NCBI GenBank assembly: GCA_964573725.1 | Contig: CAZNLJ010000021.1 | Coordinates: forward strand, 1-64,000 | Direction: 5' to 3' | DNA: 64,000 nt | Origin: UBA6168 sp964573725 | Lineage (GTDB): Bacteria; Bacteroidota; Bacteroidia; Chitinophagales; Saprospiraceae | Part shown: positions 1-7,549 of the stretch, in pieces | Position numbering within the stretch: the first letter of the stretch is position 1 | Layout: every line of letters begins with the position of its first letter | The notes under the pieces: generated by a model | Seen by the model: the letters and a program-made list of their open reading frames with translations, nothing else | Databases searched by the model: none | What the model was told of the DNA's origin: nothing | Made by a program: the position numbers and the translations under genes

Positions 1-120
1 GTCCTAAAAGCGGGAAGCGCCATAAAGACCTTTTGCTCAGGCGTAGCTTACGATCTTATGCAATCATGCGGACCTTGCCATCAAAATATTCGATTTGGTT
101 CTTGAGGGGCGAAAGATGAG
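1..120 (+). repeat. Dispersed intergenic repeat, copy 1 (cut by window start)
   Basis: The stretch matches the 3' half of the elements at 20887-21158, 27961-28182 (inverted) and 60446-60719. Shared blocks include GTAGCTTACG, CAATCATGCG, ATATTCGATTTGGTTCTTGA and the end block GAAAGATGAG. The GC-rich hairpin seen in the other copies would lie left of the window. No gene overlaps it. The nature of the element (mobile repeat or structured RNA) is unknown. Confidence 0.85.
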
Positions 121-196
121 AGGTAACCGGCGCTGACCGCCTCCTGGAAAGGTCGGCCGCGGGCTCCACCCGCCCTTACGCAGGGAAGGGCTTTTT

Positions 197-226
197 AGGG
201 CGCGTGGCTGCGTCCCGCGCCCTTTT
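197..226 (+). terminator. Terminator-like hairpin downstream of repeat copy 1
   Basis: AGGGCGCG (197-204) pairs with CGCGCCCT (216-223) around an 11-nt loop and is followed by TTT. It could end a transcript entering from the left, including one from repeat copy 1. The T run is short, so termination is probable but not certain. Confidence 0.5.
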
Positions 227-400
227 CAATGCAGGTTGTGGCTCCTGGCAACTCCTAACACAAGCAAAACTGTGGAAAATCAAAAGGTCCTTATTCCTGA
301 TTTTGCAGGATTGAGATGCGGAAGATGGGCTTGTCTCGTCAGGAAGGAAGACAGGACCAAGGTCTGGGAGCGCTCGCGGGAATCTTAGGGGAGCGGATGA

Positions 401-440
401 GGGATATACCTTGTCGGCTTTTGCCGCCGAGGTATATCCC
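401..440. other. 40-nt near-perfect palindrome
   Basis: GGGATATACC (401-410) pairs exactly with GGTATATCCC (431-440). An inner CGGC-TTTT-GCCG hairpin (415-426) extends the helix, leaving only a small internal irregularity. There is no T run on either side, so it is not a classic intrinsic terminator. It sits about 240 nt beyond the stop codon of the minus-strand thioredoxin-like gene and could be a processing site or protein-binding site. Confidence 0.6.
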
Positions 441-682
441 GGAGGTACATTTATGTTTTTTTACCCTCCCTAAAAAAAGTCAAAAGGGTTTGGTCCAAGG
501 ACCGGAAACCGTGGAACGGATGCGCAAAGGAGACTACTTGAGGCGACGAGACCAGGGGGCGGGCCGGGGCATTGGTTGCACCGGCGTTTCGATTCGACCC
601 GCTGTTTTTGCACCCTGCAAACGGAATACCGACCGCTTGCGGAGCACCTTTCCCACGGTTCAAACGGAGCCACCGAACGGTT

Positions 683-2059
683 TCAATCGAACAATTCCTT
701 CAATTTGGCTTCCAACTGAGCGCCCCGGAGATTGCGGGCGATGATCTTGCCCTCCCGGTCCACCAGCACCGTATGGGGAATCGAACTGACCCCGTACAAG
801 CGGGCCGCCTCGTTGCCCCATCCTTTGAGGTCGGATACGTGGGTCCAGGTCAGCCCGTCTTTTTCAATGGCTGCCAACCAGGGATCCCGGGTTCTGTCGA
901 GGCTCACACCCAGGATATCGAATCCTTTCGGCTGGTATTGTTGGTACATTCGGACGACATTGGGGTTTTCCCGGCGACACGGCCCGCACCAGCTCGCCCA
1001 GAAATCGACCAGGACGACCTTGCCCCGGAAATCCGATAGACTGACCGGTTGTCCTTCCGGATCGTTCATGCGGAAGTCCGGCGCATCCCCCCCGGTGACG
1101 AAGCTTGCCGATACCCGGAGCAATTGCCCCAACTGGGCCGCTGCCACCGGTTCGGCCGTCTTGTACTTGTTGACGAAGAGGCTGGCATAATTCCCCAGCA
1201 GGTTGTTTTTCTTGGCTTCCAGGCCGGAAATGATGCCGCCCAGGGCCAACATATGGGTGCGGGAATCGGTCGGAATCCGCTGCAGCAGCCCGTCCAAGGC
1301 CGCCTTCAGCTGCGATTCCGGGAGTCCCAGGGATGCCACCGTCTGGGTGTACCCCTTGATGCCCTCATGGACCCAGGACATGTGTTGGTAATCCTTGTCC
1401 GTCCAGTCGACCAATTGAAAATAGTTCCGGACGAAGTATTCGACTTCCGTCTGGTCGCCCGAGCCGTGGTTCTGGTAGCTGAGGTAGGTATTGAGGGCCG
1501 CTACCTTTGCGAGGTAGGGATACCTGCTGCGGAGGTCCTCCAACAAGGCCATGCGCCGCTTGTCCAGCTCTCCGAGGCGGATCACGATCGTATTCGCCTG
1601 GTCGATTTGCTGCTGGGCATAAGCTGCCTGCAGCTGTTGCAACAGCTGTCCCAGCTCGTTGTTGTGCTGGTTCATCGTCACTTTCAGCCTTTCATATTCG
1701 ATATTTATCTCGGAACCCGGCAACTGCGCCGACTGGAACTGGCTGCAGTTCCCGTTGAGGGTCAGCGACGCTTCCGCCCCCAGGATGAGGGGCCGCATGT
1801 TGTTGGGGTCCCGACCGACGTAATAGAAGCGCGGGGAACTGACCGGAACCCTGAACTGATAGGTCTGCCAATCCGCCGTGGCGGCGGCAAGGACCTTGTT
1901 GAAGTTCACCCCGTTGAATTCGTAGAGGTACAGGGAATCGACCTTGTCGCAGGCGTTCAGCTTACAGGTCAACTCCACCCGTTCCGGCGGGGTGGACCCG
2001 ACGGATCCGACGGCGACGAAGCTGGAAAAAAGCGATATCCAAATGGGAAGAAACTTCAT
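683..2059 (-). CDS. TlpA-like thioredoxin-fold protein, exported
   Basis: Predicted periplasmic or membrane-facing thiol oxidoreductase of 458 aa. Residues 1-20 form a signal peptide. Residues about 25-115 look like the beta-rich N-terminal domain common in Bacteroidota TlpA proteins (DUF4369 type), and about 120-175 are a Gln-rich coiled coil. The C-terminal thioredoxin fold (about 325-458) has the active site WCGPC (Cys358, Cys361), a following DRT region and a cis-Pro in SSIPHTV. I chose the start at 2059 because it begins the signal peptide; a longer in-frame extension upstream is Arg/Pro-rich and lacks coding character. A -7-like element lies at 2204-2211. It may reduce cytochrome c apoproteins or act in general disulfide handling; the substrate is not known. 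Confidence 0.85.
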   Translation of the reverse strand: MKFLPIWISLFSSFVAVGSVGSTPPERVELTCKLNACDKVDSLYLYEFNGVNFNKVLAAATADWQTYQFRVPVSSPRFYYVGRDPNNMRPLILGAEASLTLNGNCSQFQSAQLPGSEINIEYERLKVTMNQHNNELGQLLQQLQAAYAQQQIDQANTIVIRLGELDKRRMALLEDLRSRYPYLAKVAALNTYLSYQNHGSGDQTEVEYFVRNYFQLVDWTDKDYQHMSWVHEGIKGYTQTVASLGLPESQLKAALDGLLQRIPTDSRTHMLALGGIISGLEAKKNNLLGNYASLFVNKYKTAEPVAAAQLGQLLRVSASFVTGGDAPDFRMNDPEGQPVSLSDFRGKVVLVDFWASWCGPCRRENPNVVRMYQQYQPKGFDILGVSLDRTRDPWLAAIEKDGLTWTHVSDLKGWGNEAARLYGVSSIPHTVLVDREGKIIARNLRGAQLEAKLKELFD

Positions 2060-2203
2060 ACGGCTGTGTTTATGGCTATGATGGTGAGACGGACCGACGG
2101 AAACCGCCGGATACTTTACGGGAACGGAGGCCCTATAACGGCGCCGACCGAGGCCGGCACAGGGACGGGCAGGGAATGCACGCGCCTTGTCAGCCTTCCT
2201 CAA

Positions 2204-2211
2204 CAAAGTTA
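2204..2211 (-). promoter_or_regulatory. Probable -7 element for the TlpA-like gene
   Basis: On the minus strand TAACTTTG matches the Bacteroidota -7 consensus TAnnTTTG exactly. No clear TTG is seen 19-21 nt upstream, so support rests on the -7 box and its position about 145 nt before the start codon. Confidence 0.45.
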
Positions 2212-2281
2212 CAAAAACTATACGATTCGGAGGCCGGTCGGGTGGGTCCGGACGAAAACGGGAGGCCTACCCGGAAGAATA

Positions 2282-2944
2282 TCATTCCGGCACGACCTTG
2301 CCGCCTTTCAGCCGGAGGATATGCCCGGTCCTGGCCGCCAGCTCCAGGTCATGGGTAACCAGGACCAAGGTGGTCCCGGCGGCGGCATTCAGGTCGAAGA
2401 GGAGCTGTTCCACCACATCGTGGGTCTCCGGGTCCAGGTTGCCAGTGGGTTCGTCGGCGAAAAGAATCTTGGGATCATTGGAGAAAGCCCTGGCGAGCGC
2501 CACCCGTTGTTGTTCGCCACCGGACAACTGGGCCGGGTAATGGTGCGACCGGTCGGCCAGCCCCACCCTGTCCAACAGCGATACCGCCTTCTGCGCCGCC
2601 CCGCTGCGACCTTGCAATTCCATAGGCACCATGACGTTCTCCAGGGCGGTCAGGGTGGGAATCAACTGGAAGTTCTGGAAAACGAAACCGACATACCGGC
2701 TCCTGACGGCCGCCCGCTCGTCTTCCGACAAATCGTCGAGCCGGATGCCGTTCAGGACGACCGATCCGGCGCTGGCCCGGTCCAAGCCCGCACATAGCCC
2801 CAGCAAGGTCGTCTTCCCACTGCCCGAAGGGCCGACAATCGCGAAGGAATCTCCGGCCGCGACGGTGAAACTGACATCCTCCAGTACGGTCAAGGACCGG
2901 TTGCCGGAGGTATAAACCTTGGTCAGGTGTGATACTGTCAACAT
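2282..2944 (-). CDS. ABC transporter ATP-binding protein, LolD/YbbA type
   Basis: Cytoplasmic ATPase of 220 aa that should power an MacB/LolCE/FtsX-like permease for lipoprotein or other substrate release. Visible motifs are Walker A GPSGSGKT (38-45), Q-loop Gln90, signature LSGGEQQR (140-147), Walker B ILFADEPTG (160-168) and a switch His in VLVTHD. The length and the FQxFxLxPxLTALENV region are typical of the LolD/MacB-ATPase branch. I chose the ATG at 2944, where homology-like sequence begins, over one 10 codons upstream. AsnRS ends 66 nt upstream on the same strand, so the two may be co-transcribed. No permease gene is adjacent, so the partner is unknown. Confidence 0.85.
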   Translation of the reverse strand: MLTVSHLTKVYTSGNRSLTVLEDVSFTVAAGDSFAIVGPSGSGKTTLLGLCAGLDRASAGSVVLNGIRLDDLSEDERAAVRSRYVGFVFQNFQLIPTLTALENVMVPMELQGRSGAAQKAVSLLDRVGLADRSHHYPAQLSGGEQQRVALARAFSNDPKILFADEPTGNLDPETHDVVEQLLFDLNAAAGTTLVLVTHDLELAARTGHILRLKGGKVVPE

Positions 2945-3010
2945 GTCGAAGGTCTTTGTTCCGTTTGGAGACACATCGCCCGGCGTTCGGGAGCGGGCCT
3001 TGCCGATCCG

Positions 3011-4453
3011 TCAGAATTCCGCACTGCCCGCGGCACGCGGGAAGGGGATGACGTCCCGGATATTGCCCATGCCGGTGATGAACTGGACCATCCGCTCGAA
3101 ACCCAGGCCGAAACCGGCATGCGGACAGCCCCCGAACTTGCGCAAGGCCAGGTACCACCACAATTCCGTTTCCGGGATGCCTTGCTCCCGGATACGTGCG
3201 AGCAGCCGGTCGTGCCGCTCCTCCCGCTGCGAACCCCCGACCACCTCCCCGATGTACGGGAACAGGATGTCCATGGCTGCCACGGTTTCCCGTCCGGGTT
3301 CGGCACCTTCGTTTTCCCGCATATAGAAAGCCTTGATGGACTTCGGATAGTCACGTACGATGACGGGCTTGCGGAAATGCTTCTCCACCAGGTAGCGCTC
3401 ATGTTCGGCCTGCAGGTCTTTCCCCCACTCGACCGGAAACTGGAATTTGCCTTTCTTGTAGGGATTCGAATTGCGCAGGATATCGACCGCCTCCGTGTAC
3501 GTGATCCGCTCGAAATCGTTGTCCACCACGAATCGCAGCATCTCGGTCAGCCCCATAGGCCGGCGGTCCTCCTGCTTGAGGTTCTTCTCGGCATCCGTTA
3601 TCCGTTTGTCCAGGAACCGGAGGTCTTCCGGATATTGGTCGAGGATGGTCCGGATGAGGTGTTTGACGAAATCCTCCGCCAGGTCCATGTTGTCATGGAT
3701 GTCAAAGAAGGCGACCTCCGGTTCGATCATCCAGAATTCCGCCAGGTGACGGGGTGTAAAGGATTTTTCCGCGCGGAAAGTCGGGCCGAAGGTGTAGATC
3801 CTGCCCAGGGCCAGGGCCGCGATTTCCCCCTGCAATTGGCCGCTGACGGTCAGGTTGGTGGGTTTCCCGAAAAAGTCCTCCTTCCAGTCGACCTCCCCAT
3901 TTTCCGTCAGGGGTGGGGCGAGGGGGTCCAGGGTGGACACCCGGAACATCTCCCCGGCGCCCTCCGCATCACTCCCCGTGATGATGGGGGTATGGATGTA
4001 ATAATAGCCGTTGTCGTGAAAATACTGGTGCACCGCATAGGCGACGGCATGCCGGATCCGGAAGACCGCACTGAACGTCTGGGTCCGCATCCGGAAGTGG
4101 GCTTTCTCCCGCAGGTATTCCAGGGTCATGTGCTTGGGTTGCAGGTCGTAGCTGTCGGCACTGCATTCCCCCAGGAGGGTCAGCTCCCCGGCCTGCAGCT
4201 CCACCGCCTGGCCCGCCCCTTGGGACGCCACCAGCCGGCCGGTCACCTCGATACAGGAATGGAACTGGATGCGCTTCAGGAAGTCTTCCTCGTACTGCTC
4301 GAAATCGACCACCACCTGAAGCGTACCGAAAGTGGAGCCGTCGTACAAGGCGATGAACCGGTTGGCCCGGAAGGACCGGACCCAGCCCGACACCTTGACG
4401 GTCATGCCGGTCTCCGTTCCGGCCAGAATGTCCTTGATGGCTGTTCTTCTCAT
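3011..4453 (-). CDS. asnS: Asparagine--tRNA ligase
   Basis: Class IIb aminoacyl-tRNA synthetase of 480 aa charging tRNA-Asn in the cytoplasm. An N-terminal OB-fold anticodon-binding domain (about 18-105, starting VKVSGWVRSFR) is followed by the catalytic core. The core has motif 2 TFRAEKSFTPRHLAEF and motif 3 GFGLGFERMVQF near the C-terminus. The tail HAGFGLGFER and the acidic binding-pocket segments are typical of AsnRS rather than AspRS. The start at 4453 gives the usual length; an in-frame extension upstream is low-complexity and Cys/Gly/Pro-rich. A -7-like box lies at 4614-4621. It is divergent from the ompH-like gene. Confidence 0.95.
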   Translation of the reverse strand: MRRTAIKDILAGTETGMTVKVSGWVRSFRANRFIALYDGSTFGTLQVVVDFEQYEEDFLKRIQFHSCIEVTGRLVASQGAGQAVELQAGELTLLGECSADSYDLQPKHMTLEYLREKAHFRMRTQTFSAVFRIRHAVAYAVHQYFHDNGYYYIHTPIITGSDAEGAGEMFRVSTLDPLAPPLTENGEVDWKEDFFGKPTNLTVSGQLQGEIAALALGRIYTFGPTFRAEKSFTPRHLAEFWMIEPEVAFFDIHDNMDLAEDFVKHLIRTILDQYPEDLRFLDKRITDAEKNLKQEDRRPMGLTEMLRFVVDNDFERITYTEAVDILRNSNPYKKGKFQFPVEWGKDLQAEHERYLVEKHFRKPVIVRDYPKSIKAFYMRENEGAEPGRETVAAMDILFPYIGEVVGGSQREERHDRLLARIREQGIPETELWWYLALRKFGGCPHAGFGLGFERMVQFITGMGNIRDVIPFPRAAGSAEF

Positions 4454-4613
4454 TGGATGGTATTGTTTGTTGGTGCTCCCGCAATGGTGCCCGCCCTCCT
4501 GCCCGGAGCAGGCCTTTTTCCCGCAACCGGGCCGCCTCGGGGGCGCGCCCGATCCCGCCGGACCGGAATCGGGAGGTCCGCCGGCGGGCTGCCGGCATCC
4601 GGGAGGACGCAGA

Positions 4614-4621
4614 CAAAAGTA
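4614..4621 (-). promoter_or_regulatory. Probable -7 element for asnS
   Basis: TACTTTTG on the minus strand matches TAnnTTTG. The -33 region is AT-rich but has no exact TTG at the right distance. The leader would be about 150 nt. Confidence 0.4.
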
Positions 4622-4723
4622 CGTCAAATGGGTACTTATGTTTTACGTCGGTCGCGTTTTTAAAGTCTCCGGCAAAATATGTCTCCCCCCGACCGGATGA
4701 GCGGATGCGGACAGGCCACCGTT

Positions 4724-4753
4724 TTGTTTCCTGTTAAACCCTCGTTAAATTTG
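4724..4753 (+). promoter_or_regulatory. Bacteroidota-type promoter for the ompH-like gene
   Basis: TTG (4724-4726), 19 nt, then TAAATTTG (4746-4753): both boxes and the spacing match the Bacteroidota primary-sigma consensus. Transcription should start near 4760, giving a leader of about 145 nt. Confidence 0.7.
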
Positions 4754-4905
4754 CCGGCACGGAGAAAAAAAAACGCGAAAAGGCGTTTATCCTTCCGATA
4801 TCAGCGGGATGATGGGCGATTCGGCTCGCCGCCCGCCGCGGTAGGAAAAGCCGATGGCCGTGCTTGCCGCTCCGTACCGTTTCATTCCTTCAAATCATCT
4901 GCATC

Positions 4906-5421
4906 ATGACAAAACGAACCATCTTCCTGTTCCTCCTCGGGCTTGCCTCCTACCTCCCCCTCCAGGCCCAACGCATTGCCTACGTAGATGTCAAGGTCAT
5001 CCTGGAAACCATCGAGGAATACCAGACCGCCCAACAGGAACTCGACCGGATCGCCGCCGCCTGGCGGCAGGAAATCGCCCAGGAATACGACAAGATCAAA
5101 GGCCAATACAACCGTTACCAGGCGGAACAAGTACTGCTGAGCGACGATGCCCGCCGCCAGAAGGAAGAGGAAATCATGGATATGGAAAAGCAGGTCCGGG
5201 AGATGCAAAAGGAAAAATTCGGACCGGAAGGAGCCCTGTTCCAGAAACGGAAGGAACTCGTCCAACCGATCCAGGAAAGGGTCTACGCCACCATCGAGGA
5301 GTACGCCGGTGACAAGGGATATGATTTCATTTTCGACCGCGGCTCCGCCGCAGGCATGCTCTTCGCCAACCCCGCTTACGACAAGACCAATGAAGTGCTA
5401 GACCGCCTGCGCAGAAATTGA
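4906..5421 (+). CDS. OmpH/Skp-family periplasmic chaperone (first of two)
   Basis: Small exported chaperone of 171 aa that holds unfolded outer-membrane proteins in the periplasm. A signal peptide (1-21, ending LQAQ) is followed by RIAYVDVKVILE, the usual first strand of Skp/OmpH. Next comes a long charged coiled-coil hairpin (about 35-125) and a return strand YDFIFDRGSAAGMLFANP. The start at 4906 gives a proper signal peptide; a 14-codon in-frame extension upstream lacks one. A consensus promoter lies at 4724-4753. The paralogue 216 nt downstream has the same layout, an arrangement often seen in Bacteroidota next to bamA. No bamA gene is present here. Confidence 0.85.
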   Translation: MTKRTIFLFLLGLASYLPLQAQRIAYVDVKVILETIEEYQTAQQELDRIAAAWRQEIAQEYDKIKGQYNRYQAEQVLLSDDARRQKEEEIMDMEKQVREMQKEKFGPEGALFQKRKELVQPIQERVYATIEEYAGDKGYDFIFDRGSAAGMLFANPAYDKTNEVLDRLRRN

Positions 5422-5637
5422 GCCCGATCCACCTGGACATTTTATAATGGTCCTCGCCACGATTTCCTCCGGCCGATGCAATCCGCATCGGCCAACCCCG
5501 CCGCCGTCAACCCCTTGCGGTGATTACGGGCTCGTGCGAACCAACTTTTTTTTATTTTTACCGCTCCTTTTCCTGCATTTCCGTTCCCCCCGACCGGATG
5601 TGCGCTGATTCACTCTCTTAAATCACAGACACAAATT

Positions 5638-6153
5638 ATGAAGACTATCATCAAGACGGGTTTGTTGGCGGCCGCGCTGTTGTGTACCACCCTCATGGCC
5701 CAAGCCCAAAAGTTCGGCTATCTCAATTCTGCCCTGATCCTTAAGGATATGCCGGAAATGCGGGAGCTGCGCTCCAGCCTGGAGGCCCGCCAAAACATCC
5801 TCAAGAAGGATGGGGAAGCCAAGATCGCCCAGCTCCAACAAAAGGCGCAGACCGCCGAACAAAAAAAGGCGCGGGGGGAAATGACTCCCAAGGAAGAGGA
5901 ACAGGTCACGGCGGAACTCCAGCAGATGCAGGAGGAAATCTACAGCTACAGCCAAAAGGCGGAACAGGAAATTTCGGAAAAACAAGCGGAAGGCATGGAA
6001 CCGATCCTCCAAAAGGTCAACGACGCCATCCAGGCGGTGGCCCAAGAGGGTGGCTTCCAGTATATTTTCGATGCACAGTCCGGTATCATCCTCTACGCCG
6101 ACGAGTCCTCCGATATCACCGACCAGGTACGCGCCAAGCTCGGTATCGAATAA
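5638..6153 (+). CDS. OmpH/Skp-family periplasmic chaperone (second of two)
   Basis: Exported 171-aa paralogue of the preceding gene. A signal peptide (1-23, ending MAQAQ) precedes KFGYLNSALILKDMPEM, and a Lys/Glu/Gln-rich coiled coil spans about 38-125. The C-terminal strand FQYIFDAQSGIILYADES is typical of the family. It probably forms trimers with long tentacles that cage outer-membrane precursors. The sequence has diverged widely from the first copy, so this is an old duplication. It may share a transcript with the first copy or use its own promoter in the 216-nt gap, which carries a T-rich stretch (about 5545-5560) but no clear TAnnTTTG. Confidence 0.85.
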   Translation: MKTIIKTGLLAAALLCTTLMAQAQKFGYLNSALILKDMPEMRELRSSLEARQNILKKDGEAKIAQLQQKAQTAEQKKARGEMTPKEEEQVTAELQQMQEEIYSYSQKAEQEISEKQAEGMEPILQKVNDAIQAVAQEGGFQYIFDAQSGIILYADESSDITDQVRAKLGIE

Positions 6154-6435
6154 GCCCCGGACCAGCGAAACTCGGAACTGGTCCGGATTCCCACAGGACG
6201 GATGCATGTCAGCCGGTTTTCCTCCCGAAATCCGGCGTGCATATGCATCCGTCCATCTCATCCCACCCTGCCGGCAATTGCCGGCTCCCCCGCCTGCCCG
6301 GACGCAATCCGCTTCCCTCCCCGATACCGGTCCCCCCTCACCCCGAGACTACCTGCCCCACTCCCGGATTCTCCGCCCCCTCGTGCAACCCTCCTCCCGA
6401 TAGCCTGTCCTTAAGACGGAACTACACCAGGAAAC

Positions 6436-6987
6436 TTGGAAGACATCAACACCACCCACCGGGATATCATACGACGCTGTGTAAACGGTGACAGGTCGGC
6501 TCAATTCCAGCTGTACCACCTTTATGCCAAGGCGATGTACAACGTCTGCCGGCGAATGGTCGGCAACGACCCCGATGCGGAGGACTTGTTGCAACAATCC
6601 TTCCTGGATGTTTTTCTGAAACTGCACACCTTTCGCGGGGATTCAAGCCCGGGGGCCTGGATCAAAAGGATTGTCATCAACAATTGCATCAATTTCCTCA
6701 AGAAACGAAACCTGCACCTGGAAAACCTGGATGACAAGCTCCGGCAATTGCCGGCCGGACCGGATTCCCCCGTGGAGAAGAAGCTGGACGTGACGGCCAT
6801 CCAGCAGGCCATGGCCGCGCTGCCGGACGGCTTCCGCGTCGTCTTTACCCTGTACCTGTTCGAAGGCTATGACCACCAGGAAATCGCCGCCATCCTTAAC
6901 ATCACGGAAACCACCTCCAAATCCCAACTCAGCAGGGCCCGGCAACGGATGCGGGAACTGTTGCACGGAAAGGAACTCTGGTCCTGA
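6436..6987 (+). CDS. ECF-type RNA polymerase sigma factor (sigma-70 family)
   Basis: Sigma factor of 183 aa that should direct RNA polymerase to a small regulon. Region 2 (about 25-95) contains DAEDLLQQSFLDVFLKL and the promoter-melting helix WIKRIVINNCINFLKKR. Region 4 (about 118-172) contains LPDGFRVVFTLYLFEGYDHQEIA and a helix-turn-helix ending TSKSQLSRARQRMR. The best start is TTG at 6436; no ATG lies in frame nearby. It begins a three-gene operon with the membrane anti-sigma-like gene 16 nt downstream and an exported protein overlapping that, so activity is probably controlled by release from the membrane partner. Confidence 0.9.
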   Translation: MEDINTTHRDIIRRCVNGDRSAQFQLYHLYAKAMYNVCRRMVGNDPDAEDLLQQSFLDVFLKLHTFRGDSSPGAWIKRIVINNCINFLKKRNLHLENLDDKLRQLPAGPDSPVEKKLDVTAIQQAMAALPDGFRVVFTLYLFEGYDHQEIAAILNITETTSKSQLSRARQRMRELLHGKELWS

Positions 6988-7003
6988 CCTCAATGCAATC
7001 GCT

Positions 7004-7549
7004 ATGGATCCATTGGAAGATTTCATTCAAAAAAACAGGACGGCCTTTGACGATGCCAGTCCCCCGGCACACCTGTGGCACTCCTTGGAAGGTCGGCTGG
7101 ACCGGCACCGTTCCGAAAAAAACAGGTCGCACCTCCGGTGGTACCGGATCCGGCAAGCCGCCGCTGCCGCCGCCCTCATCCTGCTGGGCGCCACCGCGGG
7201 CCGGTATTATGCCGAGCTCGCATCCCGGCCGGATTCCCTGGGCGAGGTCTCCCCGGAATACGCGGAACTGGAAAGATTCTATCGGAAGGAAATCGAGCGC
7301 CGAACCCGCGTACTGGCTGCCGCCCACCAGGACCGGCATATCCAGACGGACCTTTCCGAACTGGAAATACTGTACGAGGAACTTCGCCGCGAATTGCCCG
7401 TCACCACACCCGAGGAAGCCGAACGCATCATCCAGGCCATGATCGTCAATTACCAAACCCGTATCGACCTGTTGGAAATGGTATTGGAGAAAATCCAGCT
7501 TCCAACGGATTCCACACAAAAAAAACAATACGATGAAATCTCCCTTTGA
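7004..7549 (+). CDS. Probable membrane-bound anti-sigma factor
   Basis: Protein of 181 aa with one membrane segment (about 53-67, RQAAAAAALILLGATAG). The short N-terminal cytoplasmic part (1-48) contains AHLWHSLEGRL, similar to the helix that many Bacteroidota anti-sigma proteins carry in place of a zinc-binding domain. The C-terminal part (about 80-175) is Glu/Arg-rich and likely a periplasmic coiled coil. No family is recognised with confidence. The call rests on topology and on its place directly after the sigma gene; its last 17 nt overlap the next gene, so translation is probably coupled. Confidence 0.65.
   Translation: MDPLEDFIQKNRTAFDDASPPAHLWHSLEGRLDRHRSEKNRSHLRWYRIRQAAAAAALILLGATAGRYYAELASRPDSLGEVSPEYAELERFYRKEIERRTRVLAAAHQDRHIQTDLSELEILYEELRRELPVTTPEEAERIIQAMIVNYQTRIDLLEMVLEKIQLPTDSTQKKQYDEISL

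Larger units (their letters stand above)
121..682. other. Intergenic region with two hairpins, no gene seen
   Basis: This stretch lies between repeat copy 1 and the end of the thioredoxin-like gene. Open frames here are short and have an unnatural composition (Arg/Pro/Gly-rich, no recognisable motif). It contains a terminator-like hairpin at 197-226 and a long near-perfect palindrome at 401-440. Nothing else is recognised. Confidence 0.6.
4454..4905. promoter_or_regulatory. Divergent intergenic region asnS / ompH-like
   Basis: This 452-nt gap holds a -7-like box for asnS at 4614-4621 (minus) and a full Bacteroidota-type promoter for the ompH-like gene at 4724-4753 (plus). A 16-nt block at 4684-4699 is repeated exactly upstream of the second ompH-like gene (5585-5600). 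No coding potential was seen. Confidence 0.6.

Noticed and set aside
316..744. 142-codon frame at the left edge
   Set aside because: Runs over two hairpins and into the 3' end of the TlpA-like gene; composition is not protein-like.
3119..4663. 514-codon open frame on the plus strand opposite asnS
   Set aside because: Shadow of AsnRS; no signal, domain or start context.
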